DNA of 35,719 bases from Rhizophagus sp. LPA8_4_AMF (taxonomy: Eukaryota; Glomeromycota; Glomeromycetes; Glomerales; Glomeraceae), in assembly GCA_021464525.1 (NCBI GenBank), contig JADRCO010000370.1:1-35719 (forward strand), in the 5' to 3' direction. The position numbers were made by a program, and so were the translations under genes. The notes under the pieces are model-generated. The model did not search any database. It saw only the letters and a list, made by a program, of their open reading frames with translations, and was not told where the DNA came from. Positions within the stretch are counted from its first letter, which is position 1, and each line of letters opens with the position of its first letter. This document shows positions 21,503 to 32,302 of this stretch, piece by piece.

Positions 21503-24500
21503 TTAGAAATTGGAATTGGAAGTCTAAGTGTAGAATCATTTATTAACTATACCTTTTCTTTACAATGGTAATGAACGACAACACCGTTAGGAAAAACGGC
21601 AAATACACTATAAAATAAATTTAGTAGTTATAATGGTTAGATGTAACAAGATGATGATTATATAACAGACAAAACCGCATACCTTTGCCCAATACGACGC
21701 GTACATTGTGGACACATCTTATCTTCATCGATTTTAACTCTCCGAGATCGATAAAACATTAATTGTTCTTCAACCTAGATTTTTATATTATTAAAACGGA
21801 ATTAATTTTGTATCTCAAATGACGATCACGATTGGTATAATTTATTGGCCAATTTTATAATGCCTAATAAGAGTTGGCCAGCATTAGTCATCTGATCTGA
21901 GTTAACTGTCGAATATTTAAGCTATTAGCAGAGAATCTAAATATTTGATTTGGGACCAGAATTTGGTACATTTCGCTAGTTTGTATAATATTAAACAGAC
22001 GAGATGTTACCTGGCGTTGATCAGCTTTCAATAAATTCTTAATAATCATATTCATATTCCTATTCTTATTGTTCTCCCTGATATATTTTTCGACAAATTG
22101 ATACAATTCCGATACTTTGGTTGTGAGAGGAAGCATATTCAAAGCCTATGAAACGACAAACGTTTACGATCATAAAATGCCATATAATAATGAATTATTA
22201 GGAAAAGTTAACTTACATCAGAAGCACTAACATGTGAACCATGCCGCGATAACAATCGTATTGCTGGTTCCAGCATTAATTTTTCGCCATTACTCGGTCG
22301 TAAATATACTTTCAATAATGATATGAATACATTTTTTGCAGGATCGTCAGTTTCAATGTAATTCTTCACACAATATCTATAATTAATCAAATGTTTATAT
22401 ACACATAAATAAATATATATTAGATCACGATAAATGGTTCGATTTTAAAAAATATGTATTAAGTTTTATATAACATACTCTTCTGCCAACTTTTCGTTCT
22501 TTAACTTGTGCACATAAATATTTAAAGCCTGGTCATGTTGGCCGAGACGACTAAGAAGAATCGCACGAGCTTCATAAAAATCTAAGTAGCGCATAAACAT
22601 GTTTGATTTAACTTGAATTCTTTTAGTTTAATGATATAAATATTACAAAATGGTGTACCATCTAAACGTAAACGGCCTAATATTTTTTCTGCTTTATAAT
22701 GCATTGATTCATCCAAAAACTTCAATAATCTTTTATTTGTATCTTCGATTTCCTCTAATGTAGAATAAAAAAAAAGAAACGTTACATATATTTAAACTTA
22801 ATGAAATATTAGAAAGAAATTTTTAATTCATTACCCCCTACTTCTTCTGAATTCGATTCTGATTTTTGCGATTCTAATTTTTGAACATTGGCCAGGTATT
22901 TAAATATCAATTTATTGTGAAAGTCTGGGGTCGGATCTTTAAGTACATAAATGATATGTTCTAAATATTTTATACATAAATCGTATGAAAATCCCTCAAG
23001 ATATTCTAATACTTTATCCCTCGGAAGATTATCAACCTCTGGATCATCACCAATAAATATCTAAAATAGTCAATAATTAGTAAATTTATTTCTTAGTAAA
23101 TTTTATAAAAAAAGGACAAACTCACTTCCATCCCTTCATCAGGATTGGTTTGCAGCACCCATGTTGCAAATTCTAATATTAAATCAAAATGTTCTAGTCC
23201 AAGCTTTTGAAGATAATATACGGTCTGAAAGGTCCCTTTCATTAAGCCTTCTGAAGATTGTCCAAGTCTAAAAAAAATTTAGTTGCATGAGTAATATTAT
23301 AACACATTTAAGTACTTCAAAACAATAACTAACTTTTTTAAAAGTCCCAGAGATTTGCGATGTAAGCCTTTTCCATGATACAAATCTTTTAATTCTTTGT
23401 ATTTCTAAATAATCAAGTTATCTATTAATTCTTCGAATAAAATAACACTATTTTTTCATAATATATACATACTTTGCGCTCTAATAACAGTCCTTCTACT
23501 TCCTCAACATTACAATAGTTATGTACTCGAAGAAGTGGACCAACCAATGCATCATTAATGACCATATAAGATTTTAAAAGAGTGGTGTCCACCAATTCTG
23601 CAAGCTCCAAAATACCACTCAAATTCCCATTTACTAAATTAGTTCGGTGCGAAGGTGAAGCTGGCGGTGTTGGTTCGTTTGTTTTATGAATTTGGTGATA
23701 ATTAAGAATTTTAGATATTTTATGGCGCCGATCAGTCAAAAATTTTATTAATGTTTGAACCGCTTCTTCCAACAGCTTCCCTTCTAAATGTATAATTTAA
23801 GTAGTTAAAATACCGAAATAAGAAAATTTCCAAAAAAAAATCTTTTAAATGAATACCAAGAATTTCCAAATCTTCGGTTTCTATCTCATCCTCCGAAGCT
23901 TTTTCTTTTTGATCATTATTAATTTCATCATCAACTATTTCATCTGAAGGTTTTAAAATTTTTGGACGTTGTACAGGCTTGTGGAGAGCTCCAGATATCG
24001 ATGGGGGATACAATGCAATGACTTCTTTAGGGTCCACATCTAATTCTTGAAAAATTGTAATAGCATCATCAAACTTATTCTGATGGAAAAGATAATGTGC
24101 GTAAAGTCTACGTGTCTCTCGAATTTTTGCGTCCTATATAAATGACAATTGACATTAATTTAATAATTATAGTAATATCATAATTATTTAGATATAATTA
24201 CCTTATCTTTAAGCAAAGTAGGTTCAATTTTAGCTAAACTTAAAGCTTCTTCAAATTCATTTTGTCCAACCAATTGATCGATCTTATGAGTATAAATTAA
24301 AAAATATTAAACACAATAACGAACATACTTCAATCCAATACTTTGTTTAACATAACCATCCCCCGTGTGACTGCGTACATCATTGTATATCATTCAAATC
24401 TCAACCAATCAATGACTTCTCTCCTTTATGCCATGTTAAACAAAGTATTGAGTTTATGTTGACTAACAAAATAATTTATAATCTACATTTCTTATACCTG

Positions 24501-25945
24501 ATTTTCGAAATTCAAAGGAATAAATCTCCAAACATTACTAATACTAGCAACATACAAATATTTTCCTTGGTTAATTAATCGTGCTTGAGGAAGGTCAAAA
24601 GTCTGAACCAACTTCTGAGTTACAATGTTTCTGACTTCCACATGTTTCGGTAATATCACAATAAGATACGGATAAGAACATCCTTTAATTATAAGAAAAG
24701 TAAGCGCTTAATAATGGATACAATAATTTACGTTTTAATTTCGCACCTATTTCTTCTGGAGTTCCTTGCCAGTCAATTTCTGTTTTCCGAGTAGTATTTC
24801 CATCAAGTCCAGTAAAAATACTCATATCTATTTTAGTAAATATTCATACTCAAAATTAAATGTCAATTTATAGCTCAAAACCATTAAAGATCACTCACAA
24901 AAAATGTTAATAAATTTCTTGATATCAATAAAAAATATGATACCCACTATCTTTAACCAGTAGAATTTCACCTTGAGGTAATTTTGTCACTAATGGCTTG
25001 TTGGCTTTAGCACCAATTGACATTCCCATATATGCAAATGAAGCACCTCCAGGTGTATTATGTGAAGCAAACAGCTCAGTCATCACACCAGAATTAACGT
25101 CTATCAAGACACATTCATTCGTTAACCCAAGACAAACTTTATCCCCACTAACCCAAATCATTGTTTTAATTCTATCTGGAATTGAAAGTTCCTGAATGTT
25201 ATAGTTTAGGAGTTGTAATAGAGAAACAGGTTAATTATAAATAAGTCAAAAAGAGAAAGAAGGTTCACTCACCTGAGTACAAATGAATTCTGTATCTCGC
25301 CATGTATAAACAAGCAATTTTTTTTTTACACCAACTGCTATCGTTGGAATCCCTTTATTATCTTCACTAATTTCTACATTGGTATCAATAGCAAATATAT
25401 TTGCACCACGTGTTTTTGTTAATTGCCTTTGTAACTCAAAGGTTTGCAGATCATAGATATTCACGTATCCATCTTGTAAAGTTTTAAACATAAACGATGT
25501 AAATTAATTTATGTAATTTCGATTAAATAATATAATATTAATTATAATAAAATACCAGAAAGTGATATCAACACTCTAATTTCTTCAATAATATCCAATT
25601 GTTCAATGGGCTTTTTGAAAAAATTCTTAGTTTCCTTTAAGTCTACTTTCAACTCTTCATCCTCTATTATATAGAGGAAAGTAAATCTTTCAATTTCAAG
25701 TTCGGCTGAAAAATAATAAAGTAGAACGTACCTAGGGGCTCATTAACATCGTAAACGTACAAGGCGCCCGAAGCGGTTCCTGTAAATAACTTTTGACCTG
25801 GATTTTTATCTTAAAAGTAAGCATTCGGTTCAACTTATAAACTTTAACAACAAAGAAAAGCAATAAACAAACCATAAGCGAAAATCGATTCTATTTTATA
25901 GGGTACTTTATCTAACGCTAAAAAAACATTGAAGGCATCGTGCAT
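21503..25945 (-). CDS. VPS39: VPS39/VAM6 HOPS subunit, 20 exons
   Basis: 907 residues, like human VPS39. Subunit of the HOPS tether that binds Rab7/Ypt7 and drives fusion at the vacuole (family knowledge). Exons on the minus strand: 25945-25873, 25797-25732, 25663-25556, 25472-25273, 25191-24944, 24820-24747, 24682-24498, 24282-24202, 24133-23857, 23783-23473, 23404-23334, 23267-23126, 23060-22835, 22754-22659, 22581-22479, 22376-22217, 22145-22011, 21774-21683, 21607-21553, 21523-21503. Seen: N-terminal citron-homology/beta-propeller starting MHDAFNVFLALDKVPYKIES, with VGVKKKLLVYTWRDTEF; then clathrin-repeat helices including VDTTLLKSY, NDALVGPLLRV, NLPRDKVLEYL and YEARAILLSRLGQHDQAL; then the C-terminal zinc element CPQCTRRIG...FPNGVVVHYHC. 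The last 7-codon exon is the least certain. Intron 7 carries an inverted-repeat insertion. Confidence 0.95.
24336..24450. mobile_element. Inverted-repeat (MITE-like) insertion in VPS39 intron 7
   Basis: CAATACTTTGTTTAACAT at 24336-24353 is repeated perfectly inverted at 24433-24450, 18 bp each, around a less AT-rich loop (CCCCCGTGTGACTGCGTACA). The similarity of the arms may extend out to AACATA on each side (24323-24459). The host intron is 215 bp, longer than most others in the gene. No target-site duplication is certain. Confidence 0.6.
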
Positions 25946-26413
25946 TTTTGATAAATTAATGAAAGGAAACTAGGAAGGTATTATTTCAAAGATGTCATCC
26001 AAGAAATCTTGATCTTAATAGATTAATACGCCATACGCCATTCGTTTGTGTAACTATTGTAATTATACTTAACATAAAGCTTAATGTATGTTCTGGGCAG
26101 AATTATGGCATTAATGGAACTTTGGCCGGCATCAGAAAATCAATGTACGTCGCCAGGTTAGTGGTGCAGTAATTTATGAATTATAAACAACAATAAGTTT
26201 TATTTCTTAAAAAAAAAAGCCTTTGAAAATTCTTCTGTGGCCATATTTTTAACTGTTCTACAAATTTACTTAAAGGCCAGAAGGCAATTCTTGACTTTAC
26301 ATATAAAAACAATAAATCTATTGTATTAAATTAATTTATTTCCGTTTTCAAAATGGTTAATTTTTATGACGTTTTCAAAAAAAAAAATTAAAATCACAAA
26401 AATCACAACAAAA

Positions 26414-26521
26414 GTATCGGACTTGACCCTCCTGGTGGACATCTTGACCCCCCCTTATTGTAATTTGTAAAATATATTATGCGGGTCAAGTTAGCACCGC
26501 ATAGTGGGTCAAGAACGATAC
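26414..26521. mobile_element. 108-bp palindromic repeat element with four TTGACCC boxes
   Basis: Ends are GTATCGGACTTGACCC (left) and GGGTCAAGAACGATAC (right), inverted repeats matching at 14 of 16 positions. Inside each arm is a second CTTGACCC box about 21-23 bp further in, so the arms are similar for about 45 bp. The sequence is richer in G and C than its surroundings. No coding potential and no clear target-site duplication; probably a small non-autonomous element or a structured repeat. Confidence 0.5.
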
Positions 26522-26827
26522 CTGATAGGTTACACCGGGTGCGGGACTACAGAAGTACAGATCCAAATACGGTCAATCGTACCACTCGTACGACCTAAAA
26601 ATTACGTAACATTAATTCACCTTTTTAAATAAATACCCTGAGAATTCGTCGGAGAATCAAAAATCTAATAAAACCGTATTAATCATTTCTATTTCGTGTA
26701 CTGATAAATTACATTTTTTTACTATGCTTATTAATTTTGGTCGAAGTATTTGCTGTATTACGTCACTACAAGCCACAAAAAGTTTATGCAAGAGTCTCTA
26801 GAGTCTCTGTCACGATGTATTCAGAAA

Positions 26828-26850
26828 AGTATATAAAGTATATATATACC
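26828..26850 (+). promoter_or_regulatory. TATA-like core promoter of the CRN-type gene
   Basis: AAGTATATAAAGTATATATA lies about 75-95 bp upstream of the ATG at 26921, followed by pyrimidine-rich CTTATTCTATCACTTTTAT, a plausible start region. No other gene in the window has so clear a TATA element. Confidence 0.5.
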
Positions 26851-26920
26851 TAAGACTCTCTCAAACTTACTATTACTTATTCTATCACTTTTATAACTTT
26901 TTTACAGCAATATCATCGAA

Positions 26921-29132
26921 ATGGATACTTCATTTAATTGTTACACCTTAATACTCCCAAGCGACACCGACGAGCCTGAAACTATTTCGGTTGATATTTA
27001 CAAAGACAAAAAGAATAGAAGATATTTCCAACGTGGTAAAGAAAAGATCACCTTAGTCAATTTCAAAGTTTCACATCTCAAGGAACATATATGTAATATA
27101 TATGATATTAAAAAAGTTGACCAACGTAAAGTGAAACTCTGGAAAGTTAATGTCAAAGCGGAAAAGATTAAAATTAATATTTCTACCGGAGATGATATTA
27201 CACATAAACTTGAAGGACGAAAAATGGAAGAACATGAATTGTTTAATGCGCTTTTTAAGGTTGAATTAGCAGATCATAGTAAGATTAAAATGGGAAACAT
27301 ACATATTATCGCTATCATCCCCACCATTGTAGTTCCCGCCACTGGTAAGTGTCTCCCAACGTTTTACCTCTCGAACAAGAAATTTGCAGTAACAAATATA
27401 GATTTGATCTGATCTCTTTTTTTCACAACCATTAGATCTTGAAAGAAAAAGGAAGACGGGTAAGAATGCGAATATAACCATTGTCATAGCTGCATTACCG
27501 TTTTGTTCTGTCATTTACCAATGTTTCTGCTCACATTCATAGTCCAAGATGTCAGCGGTCAAATTCTTAATAAATTTCAGAAGAGACCTAGGATAACACT
27601 TCCAAATGTTGAATCTCTTGGAGAACTTATTGATAAGAAACTCCCCGAAGAATTTAAGTTACCTCTCACTCAACGTGAGTTCGATACGTTATTATCAACT
27701 GATATAAATGATATCTGTGATTCAGATGATCTTAGAGTCCTGTTCCGAGTTAGTGAGACCGAAAGCACCCTCCATCTCTGTGGTTGTATCTTGTTCGGAC
27801 CTATCCTTAGAAAGTTACCTCCATACGATGGAACAGAATATTCTTTTGTTGAATTATGGGATGCTAACATTCGAAAACCTCTAGAAATCCTCGTTTACAA
27901 CAGTACATATGTTCGAAATAGTTCTCGAAACATGAGTACTGGAAGTGAACGACCTGACTATGGTTTAATCCTCAATCATGTTTGCCCATTAGAGGAGAGG
28001 AGAAATCGCCTAGAAACAACGAAGATCCAAAATCCGAACTTGGGCGCAAACTTGTGTGGACTTACGATCCTGCCCCATATGTTTTAGGTAAAACCTTGTG
28101 TTTGTTTCACAGATTACTATGCCAATGGACCTCTGGTAACTTGCTACATACTAAACGTAATTTTGCTGTTGCAGGTTACTATGCCAATGGACCTCTTGTA
28201 ACGTTCGTTGCCATCTGCCGGCCTCCAGAGGATCATGATGTGCCAAACGTCATTAACATCGCAAATTCAAACTTAGCGCTGAGGCGAGAACGTATCCTTC
28301 ATTTTCGTAGAATGATCAATTTAAGCATAATCATCGAGCAGATTCAGGACGTGATTGGATTTCGTGAAACGGTCGAGTTCATTCCTATTGTTAGGTGAGA
28401 CAAGAATTTACTTTCCTTCAAAGTACTTTATATTCTAATATCATTTTTTTCCTTGCAGAGAGGGTCGTCAGATTATTGAGGTGTGTGGAAAAAATATTAA
28501 AAAGACCTACATTAGTCCTGATGCCAGTGCTCGTGTTAAAAGGCTTGTTAATATTTATGAAAAACTGGTACAGAAAGGAGTACCGAATGTTGACCATCTT
28601 GATCTTGTCAGCGAAGTAAAAGACAGTGTGAATCTTTCCCCAAAAGGAATGAGTGTGAATCCAAAAAATCAGCAGGAATTGCTTGATTCAATTACCTGTG
28701 TTCTTGAGATGCTTGTGGTAAGTATGTGATGATTTCCAGATGAATGTTTGCTGAGCATTTATCATTTTCGTCCGTAATTTTTTCAGGGTTTGCATGATGA
28801 TGAACCTATATACCATCAGGATATAAGATGGCCTAATATTATTCGACTCCCTAGTGCTCTTGATGTGGATGGTTATTGATTGGGAAGATGCAGATGGTTA
28901 CCCAAATAGTCCAGCAGACCACCTTACACCAGATGAACATGCACCAGAAGTATTTAAACCTAACCACGGTGGAGAAGTGGACATATGGAGTGTAGGAAAA
29001 CTTATTATAGATGAAAGCGTATGGATCATCGGTCTCTCACAAAAAATCACTCAATTTGGAAGTGAGTTGCAAAGTGATGATAGGCCATCTGCTAAGAATG
29101 CCTTAAACCGATTTAAAAAGATAAAAAAGTAA
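26921..29132 (+). pseudogene. Crinkler (CRN)-type gene with kinase-like C-terminus, two frameshifts
   Basis: Exons: 26921-27344, 27436-27459, 27543-28087, 28175-28394, 28459-28717, 28787-29132. The N-terminal ~140 residues look like the ubiquitin-like CRN header: RRYFQRGKEKITLVNFKVSH, then VDQRKVKLWKVNV, ending GNIHIIAIIP. A short exon encodes a basic RKRK patch. The C-terminal half has protein-kinase-like motifs: YHQDIRWPNII (catalytic-loop HxD), VIDWEDA (metal-binding Asp), VDIWSVGKLI, and QSDDRPSA. The reading frame breaks near 27985-27992 (one base short) and again near 28864-28872, where the frame gives a stop just before IDWEDA. In both places the other frame continues the conserved protein. 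There is no N-terminal signal peptide. CRN proteins act as nuclear effectors in oomycetes and occur in arbuscular mycorrhizal fungi. This copy looks inactivated unless the breaks are sequencing errors. Confidence 0.8.
28113..28202 (+). repeat. Duplicated exon start across an intron/exon boundary
   Basis: The stretch 28113-28140 (starting ATTACTATGCCAATGGACCT) repeats at 28175-28202 with two differences, offset 62 bp. Both copies are preceded by a splice-acceptor-like CAG. Only the second copy keeps the frame of the CRN-type gene; the first lies in the intron 28088-28174. Confidence 0.75.
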
Positions 29133-30084
29133 ATTCTTAAAGAAAAAGAGATAAAAGCCATTTCATAAAACTAGAAATGCGTATTTCAGGTTTTACTTAG
29201 CAAACAAAAATGCATTACAAATTTTGTCTTTGTGTAAAATTGTTGTATATTTAAACTTCACGAAATGTAATATAATTTGCATAAAAAATAAATCTATTGT
29301 GATACATGATTTAGCATTCAGTATGATTAAAAAATATAAAAATGGTAGAGAAGCAAGTGAAATGTATAATGTTATCAAAGAGGTAGGGACTACGCGAATC
29401 CTAGGCCATTTAGTGCGAGTCTTAGCTTTTTTTGCTCCTACATTTATTGTAAATTTCTACAGCTATCGCTAATACTTCTAACTACAAGGTTCTCTAACTT
29501 TCATATATTCGGGAAAAATAAATAGAAGTTAGCTTATCGAACATGTATTCACATTATTACTTCATGGGTGCAACCGTGACGACGTGAATATTCAGGTCAA
29601 AATTTGGAACTAAGAATGTCGTTTCTCAGATATCCACCTGAATATTTTTACTGAAGCTCTTTTCTTGTTAGCAGATCTATATGTAATCTCAAGCATGATA
29701 TCACGCGGTAGTTATAATTTTGTCACGATCAGTGTCATTTGTACAACAACCAAATAATACGGCCAAGGACTCTCTATCTCTTTCATAACCTCATCTTCAT
29801 ACACAACAAATAAGGACTTTGACAACTTGAACAATGGTCTCCTTTCGCTGTCTAGCGTACATTCCATGAAATACCATTTTTTCACATCTGTTACAATCCC
29901 CGTACTTTACCCATATCGACATTTTGTCACGGTATTTCATAACCTAAAATTTCATACTCAAATAAAAAAAAAATCACATGCGCGTGAACAATTGTTCACG
30001 CTGATCACTTTTGCCCAAAAAAAAATTTATTAATACATGCGAAAAATAAATACAAGTTTGGGACTGCACCCGGTGATATATATA
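29133..30084. other. Intergenic region 3' of the CRN-type gene
   Basis: No supported gene. Short frames exist (for example 29224-29472), but they lack recognisable motifs. From 29500 to 30000 the base composition is less AT-rich than in most spacers here, as if old coding sequence lay in it, but I could not read a consistent protein. Confidence 0.45.
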
Positions 30085-31000
30085 GTTTCTATGCTAGTGT
30101 CCATTTTTTCGAACAATATCCCTCAATCCTAGCCCTTTTTCTATCAGGTTTATCATCCAAGCTAGTGTTCCAATCTGAGGATATCTTCATCTGTTTTTAT
30201 CCGATCCAGCCATTATCCGTCATCCGTTTTATCCAATTCGATTATTATCCATATTCGAAAATGTGCCAGATAACAGATTATCTGCCGGATATCCGGATGA
30301 CGAATAAACAGATTTGTTATGAAAACATAGTAACTGACAGATAACGTCAAATTGATCTGCTATTATCCGTCATCTGAAATATCTGATCCGTTAACGTATC
30401 CGTCATCTTTTTAACTGCCGGATATCGGATATCTGACAAAATATCTGGATAGCGGGTAAACGGATTGGAACACTAATCCAAGCATACCCTATCTTTTAAT
30501 AACCCAACAACCACACCCAAAACTTTTTTCACGCTTTCACACAAACCCTGCCATTCCTGGACGACTCCTTCAAAACCTCATCAGTAAATTTGATGGTGAG
30601 AGGTAATTTACTTCTTCTATAAATCTCACCTGACAGGTAAAGCAGAAAATGCCAGTCTCGTCCTATGAAAATGATACCATATAGATAATCAAAATATTCG
30701 TCATCACGTTTTCGCTTCTTTTTGTTCGTTTCATACGAACTCTCAATCTGAACTATTTTCTGAGCAAATCCCTCAATTATTGTAAATTTAACATAGTACC
30801 TTATAGATGATTGACATATTCTTCCATTTAATATATGAATAGTCTTACATTTTTCCCTCTATCTTATCTTCTGTAATGCAAATAAGATTATCGGTATTTT
30901 GGAATAAATGTATAATATGAGCAGGTCTAGGCTGATCAGAGAGAAAATGTCAAGAAAAATAACCCCTTACCCTGATTGCAAATTCTATCAAACTTATCTG
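30085..31000 (-). pseudogene. Decayed CRN-neighbour gene fragment, split by a MITE
   Basis: Reading the minus strand and skipping the 313-bp insert, protein-like blocks appear in order. DKFDRICNQ near 31000-30970 is followed by a GT donor. Then come PRPAHIIHLFQNTDNLICI near 30910, KKKRKRDDEYFDYLYG and IGRDWHFLLYLSGEI near 30720-30640, VKKVLGVVVGLLKDRV near 30535-30485, and KPDRKRARIEG near 30150-30118. Stops and frame changes lie between the blocks. The KKKRKR and KRARIE patches would be nuclear-localisation-like. I connect it tentatively with the C-terminal domains of fungal CRN-type proteins from memory of their style, not from a search. It lies 3' of the other CRN pseudogene, on the opposite strand. 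Confidence 0.6.
30155..30483. mobile_element. hAT-type MITE (313 bp) with 8-bp target-site duplication
   Basis: The element is 30163-30475. Its ends are perfect 13-bp inverted repeats, TAGTGTTCCAATC and GATTGGAACACTA. It is flanked by the perfect 8-bp direct repeat ATCCAAGC at 30155-30162 and 30476-30483. The 8-bp duplication and TAGTG-type ends are typical of hAT transposons. The interior is rich in subrepeats of ATATCCGGAT / TTATCCGTCATCC and encodes nothing, so it is non-autonomous. Removing it with one copy of the duplication rejoins the minus-strand pseudogene reading. Confidence 0.88.
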
Positions 31001-31202
31001 AGGAAAGAAGTAAAATAGCGACATCTGTAATGTTGATATCACAAAGACATTATTGTAATAGAACACCAGAGATCATGTTATATTAATGGATCAAAACACT
31101 TACACTTAACTCCACAACACCTAAGTACATGGGCATTGGACAAGTCATATTTATCAAATATTAAACAAAAATTTTGCTGCCATCTGAAAAATAGTGTATT
31201 AC
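31001..31202. other. Spacer, nothing recognised
   Basis: Between the decayed minus-strand fragment and the first of the inverted-repeat elements. No gene or motif seen. Confidence 0.4.
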
Positions 31203-31371
31203 AGCCAACTTTTGATATAGTGAACACTGTACATTTTAACTTCGCTATAAAATTATAGTAAAAAATTTAAGTAATTTGATTGGTTAATTCACTATAACAA
31301 GGGAAATCTATTCTATTTTGATTAGTTAAATATCATGTAATCATTAAAAATCGCTATATCAAGAGTTCGCT
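31203..31371. mobile_element. Short inverted-repeat element (about 169 bp)
   Basis: The 21-bp arm at 31203-31223 (AGCCAACTTTTGATATAGTG then A) is inverted at 31351-31371, with matches at 18 of 21 positions. Two further internal TATAGTGAA/TTCACTATA words lie between them. No coding content; likely a degenerate MITE. Confidence 0.5.
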
Positions 31372-31398
31372 ACACTGGTTAAAATTGAGGCTATTGAG

Positions 31399-31567
31399 TA
31401 TATATTGGGTACCTACATATTGGTGACTAATTAGATGTATATTAGGCATTTTATATATTAGATACCCAATTTGTTGTATCTTAAAAAATATGCCCGAAAG
31501 TTAAGATCTGATATCTAAGCACTAAGCTATTAGTTACCAATATGTTATCTAATATATATTGGGTACC
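31399..31567. repeat. Nested direct and inverted repeats around TATATATTGGGTACC
   Basis: TATATATTGGGTACC occurs at 31399-31413 and again at 31553-31567 in the same orientation. Between them, CATATTGGTGACTAAT (31416-31431) and ATTAGTTACCAATATG (31529-31544) are inverted with one mismatch, and GATACCCAAT at about 31463 inverts the GGGTACC word. This looks like a rearranged or nested small element. Confidence 0.5.
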
Positions 31568-31770
31568 GATATTTGTATAAAATGCAATATTACTAACTAA
31601 TATTTCTTTTTTTTGCTTGGATGATAAGTTTTGTTATTTTCTTGTCAAAATGCCGAATTTTAATTTTAGCGATCAGATATTGATCAGGATCCAATCATTA
31701 TTAAGTTTTTTTTTATTGATTATCAATTATCTTTAAAAAAAATTTGTTTATTTTATTTTATTTTTTCTTG

Positions 31771-32203
31771 TATTGACACTATTTTTAATAAAATACACTA
31801 ACAACTTTTATCTAATTAATTCGATTTAGTGTAATTTTAAGAAATTAGATAAGTATTGACACTTTTTTTAAATACACTAACAACTTTTATCTAAACAATT
31901 AATTCGATTTAACATGAATTTTGAGAAATTGGATGAGTATTAACATTATTTTTAAAAAAAATACATTAACAACTTTTATCCAATTGATTCAATTTAGCAT
32001 GAATTTTGAGAAATTAGATGAGTATTGACATTATTTTTAAAAAATACACTAACAACTTTTATCCAATTAATTTGATTTAGCACGAATTTTGAGAAATTGG
32101 ATGAGTATTGACATTATTTTTAAAAAAATATACTAATAACTTTTATTCAATTAATTTGATTTAGTGTGAATTTTGAGTAAATAATTTCAAGAAATTAGAT
32201 GAG
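31771..32203. repeat. Minisatellite, five copies of an ~84-bp unit
   Basis: Units begin with TATTGACA-like words at 31771, 31854, 31938, 32023 and 32106 (lengths 83, 84, 85, 83 and 98 bp), and a sixth start occurs at 32204. Each unit carries AACAACTTTTATCYAATTAA and ATTTTGAGAAATTRGATGAG with small differences. The last unit has a ~15-bp insertion. No coding capacity. Confidence 0.85.
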
Positions 32204-32302
32204 TATTGCCATATTAAACTGATTTATTTTAAAATTAACAAAATTTATTGATGATTTATTCAATTTTTAAAGGGGTAATAGCTAAATTTCAAGAAATTGA
32301 TG

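Larger units (their letters stand above)
25946..26920. other. Intergenic region between VPS39 and the CRN-type gene
   Basis: About 975 bp between divergent genes with no gene seen. It contains the 108-bp palindromic element at 26414-26521 and, near the right end, the TATA-like promoter of the CRN-type gene. The word CACCGGGTGC at about 26534-26543 recurs in reverse orientation at about 30064-30073. Confidence 0.5.

Noticed and set aside
28088-28174. Read-through of this stretch as coding (frame 27982-28398)
   Set aside because: It has GT-AG ends and interrupts the conserved VLG|YYANGPL block; the in-frame translation is an accident of length.
29224-29472. 82-codon frame after the CRN pseudogene
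   Set aside because: No motifs, no splice partners, and the surroundings show no conserved sequence.
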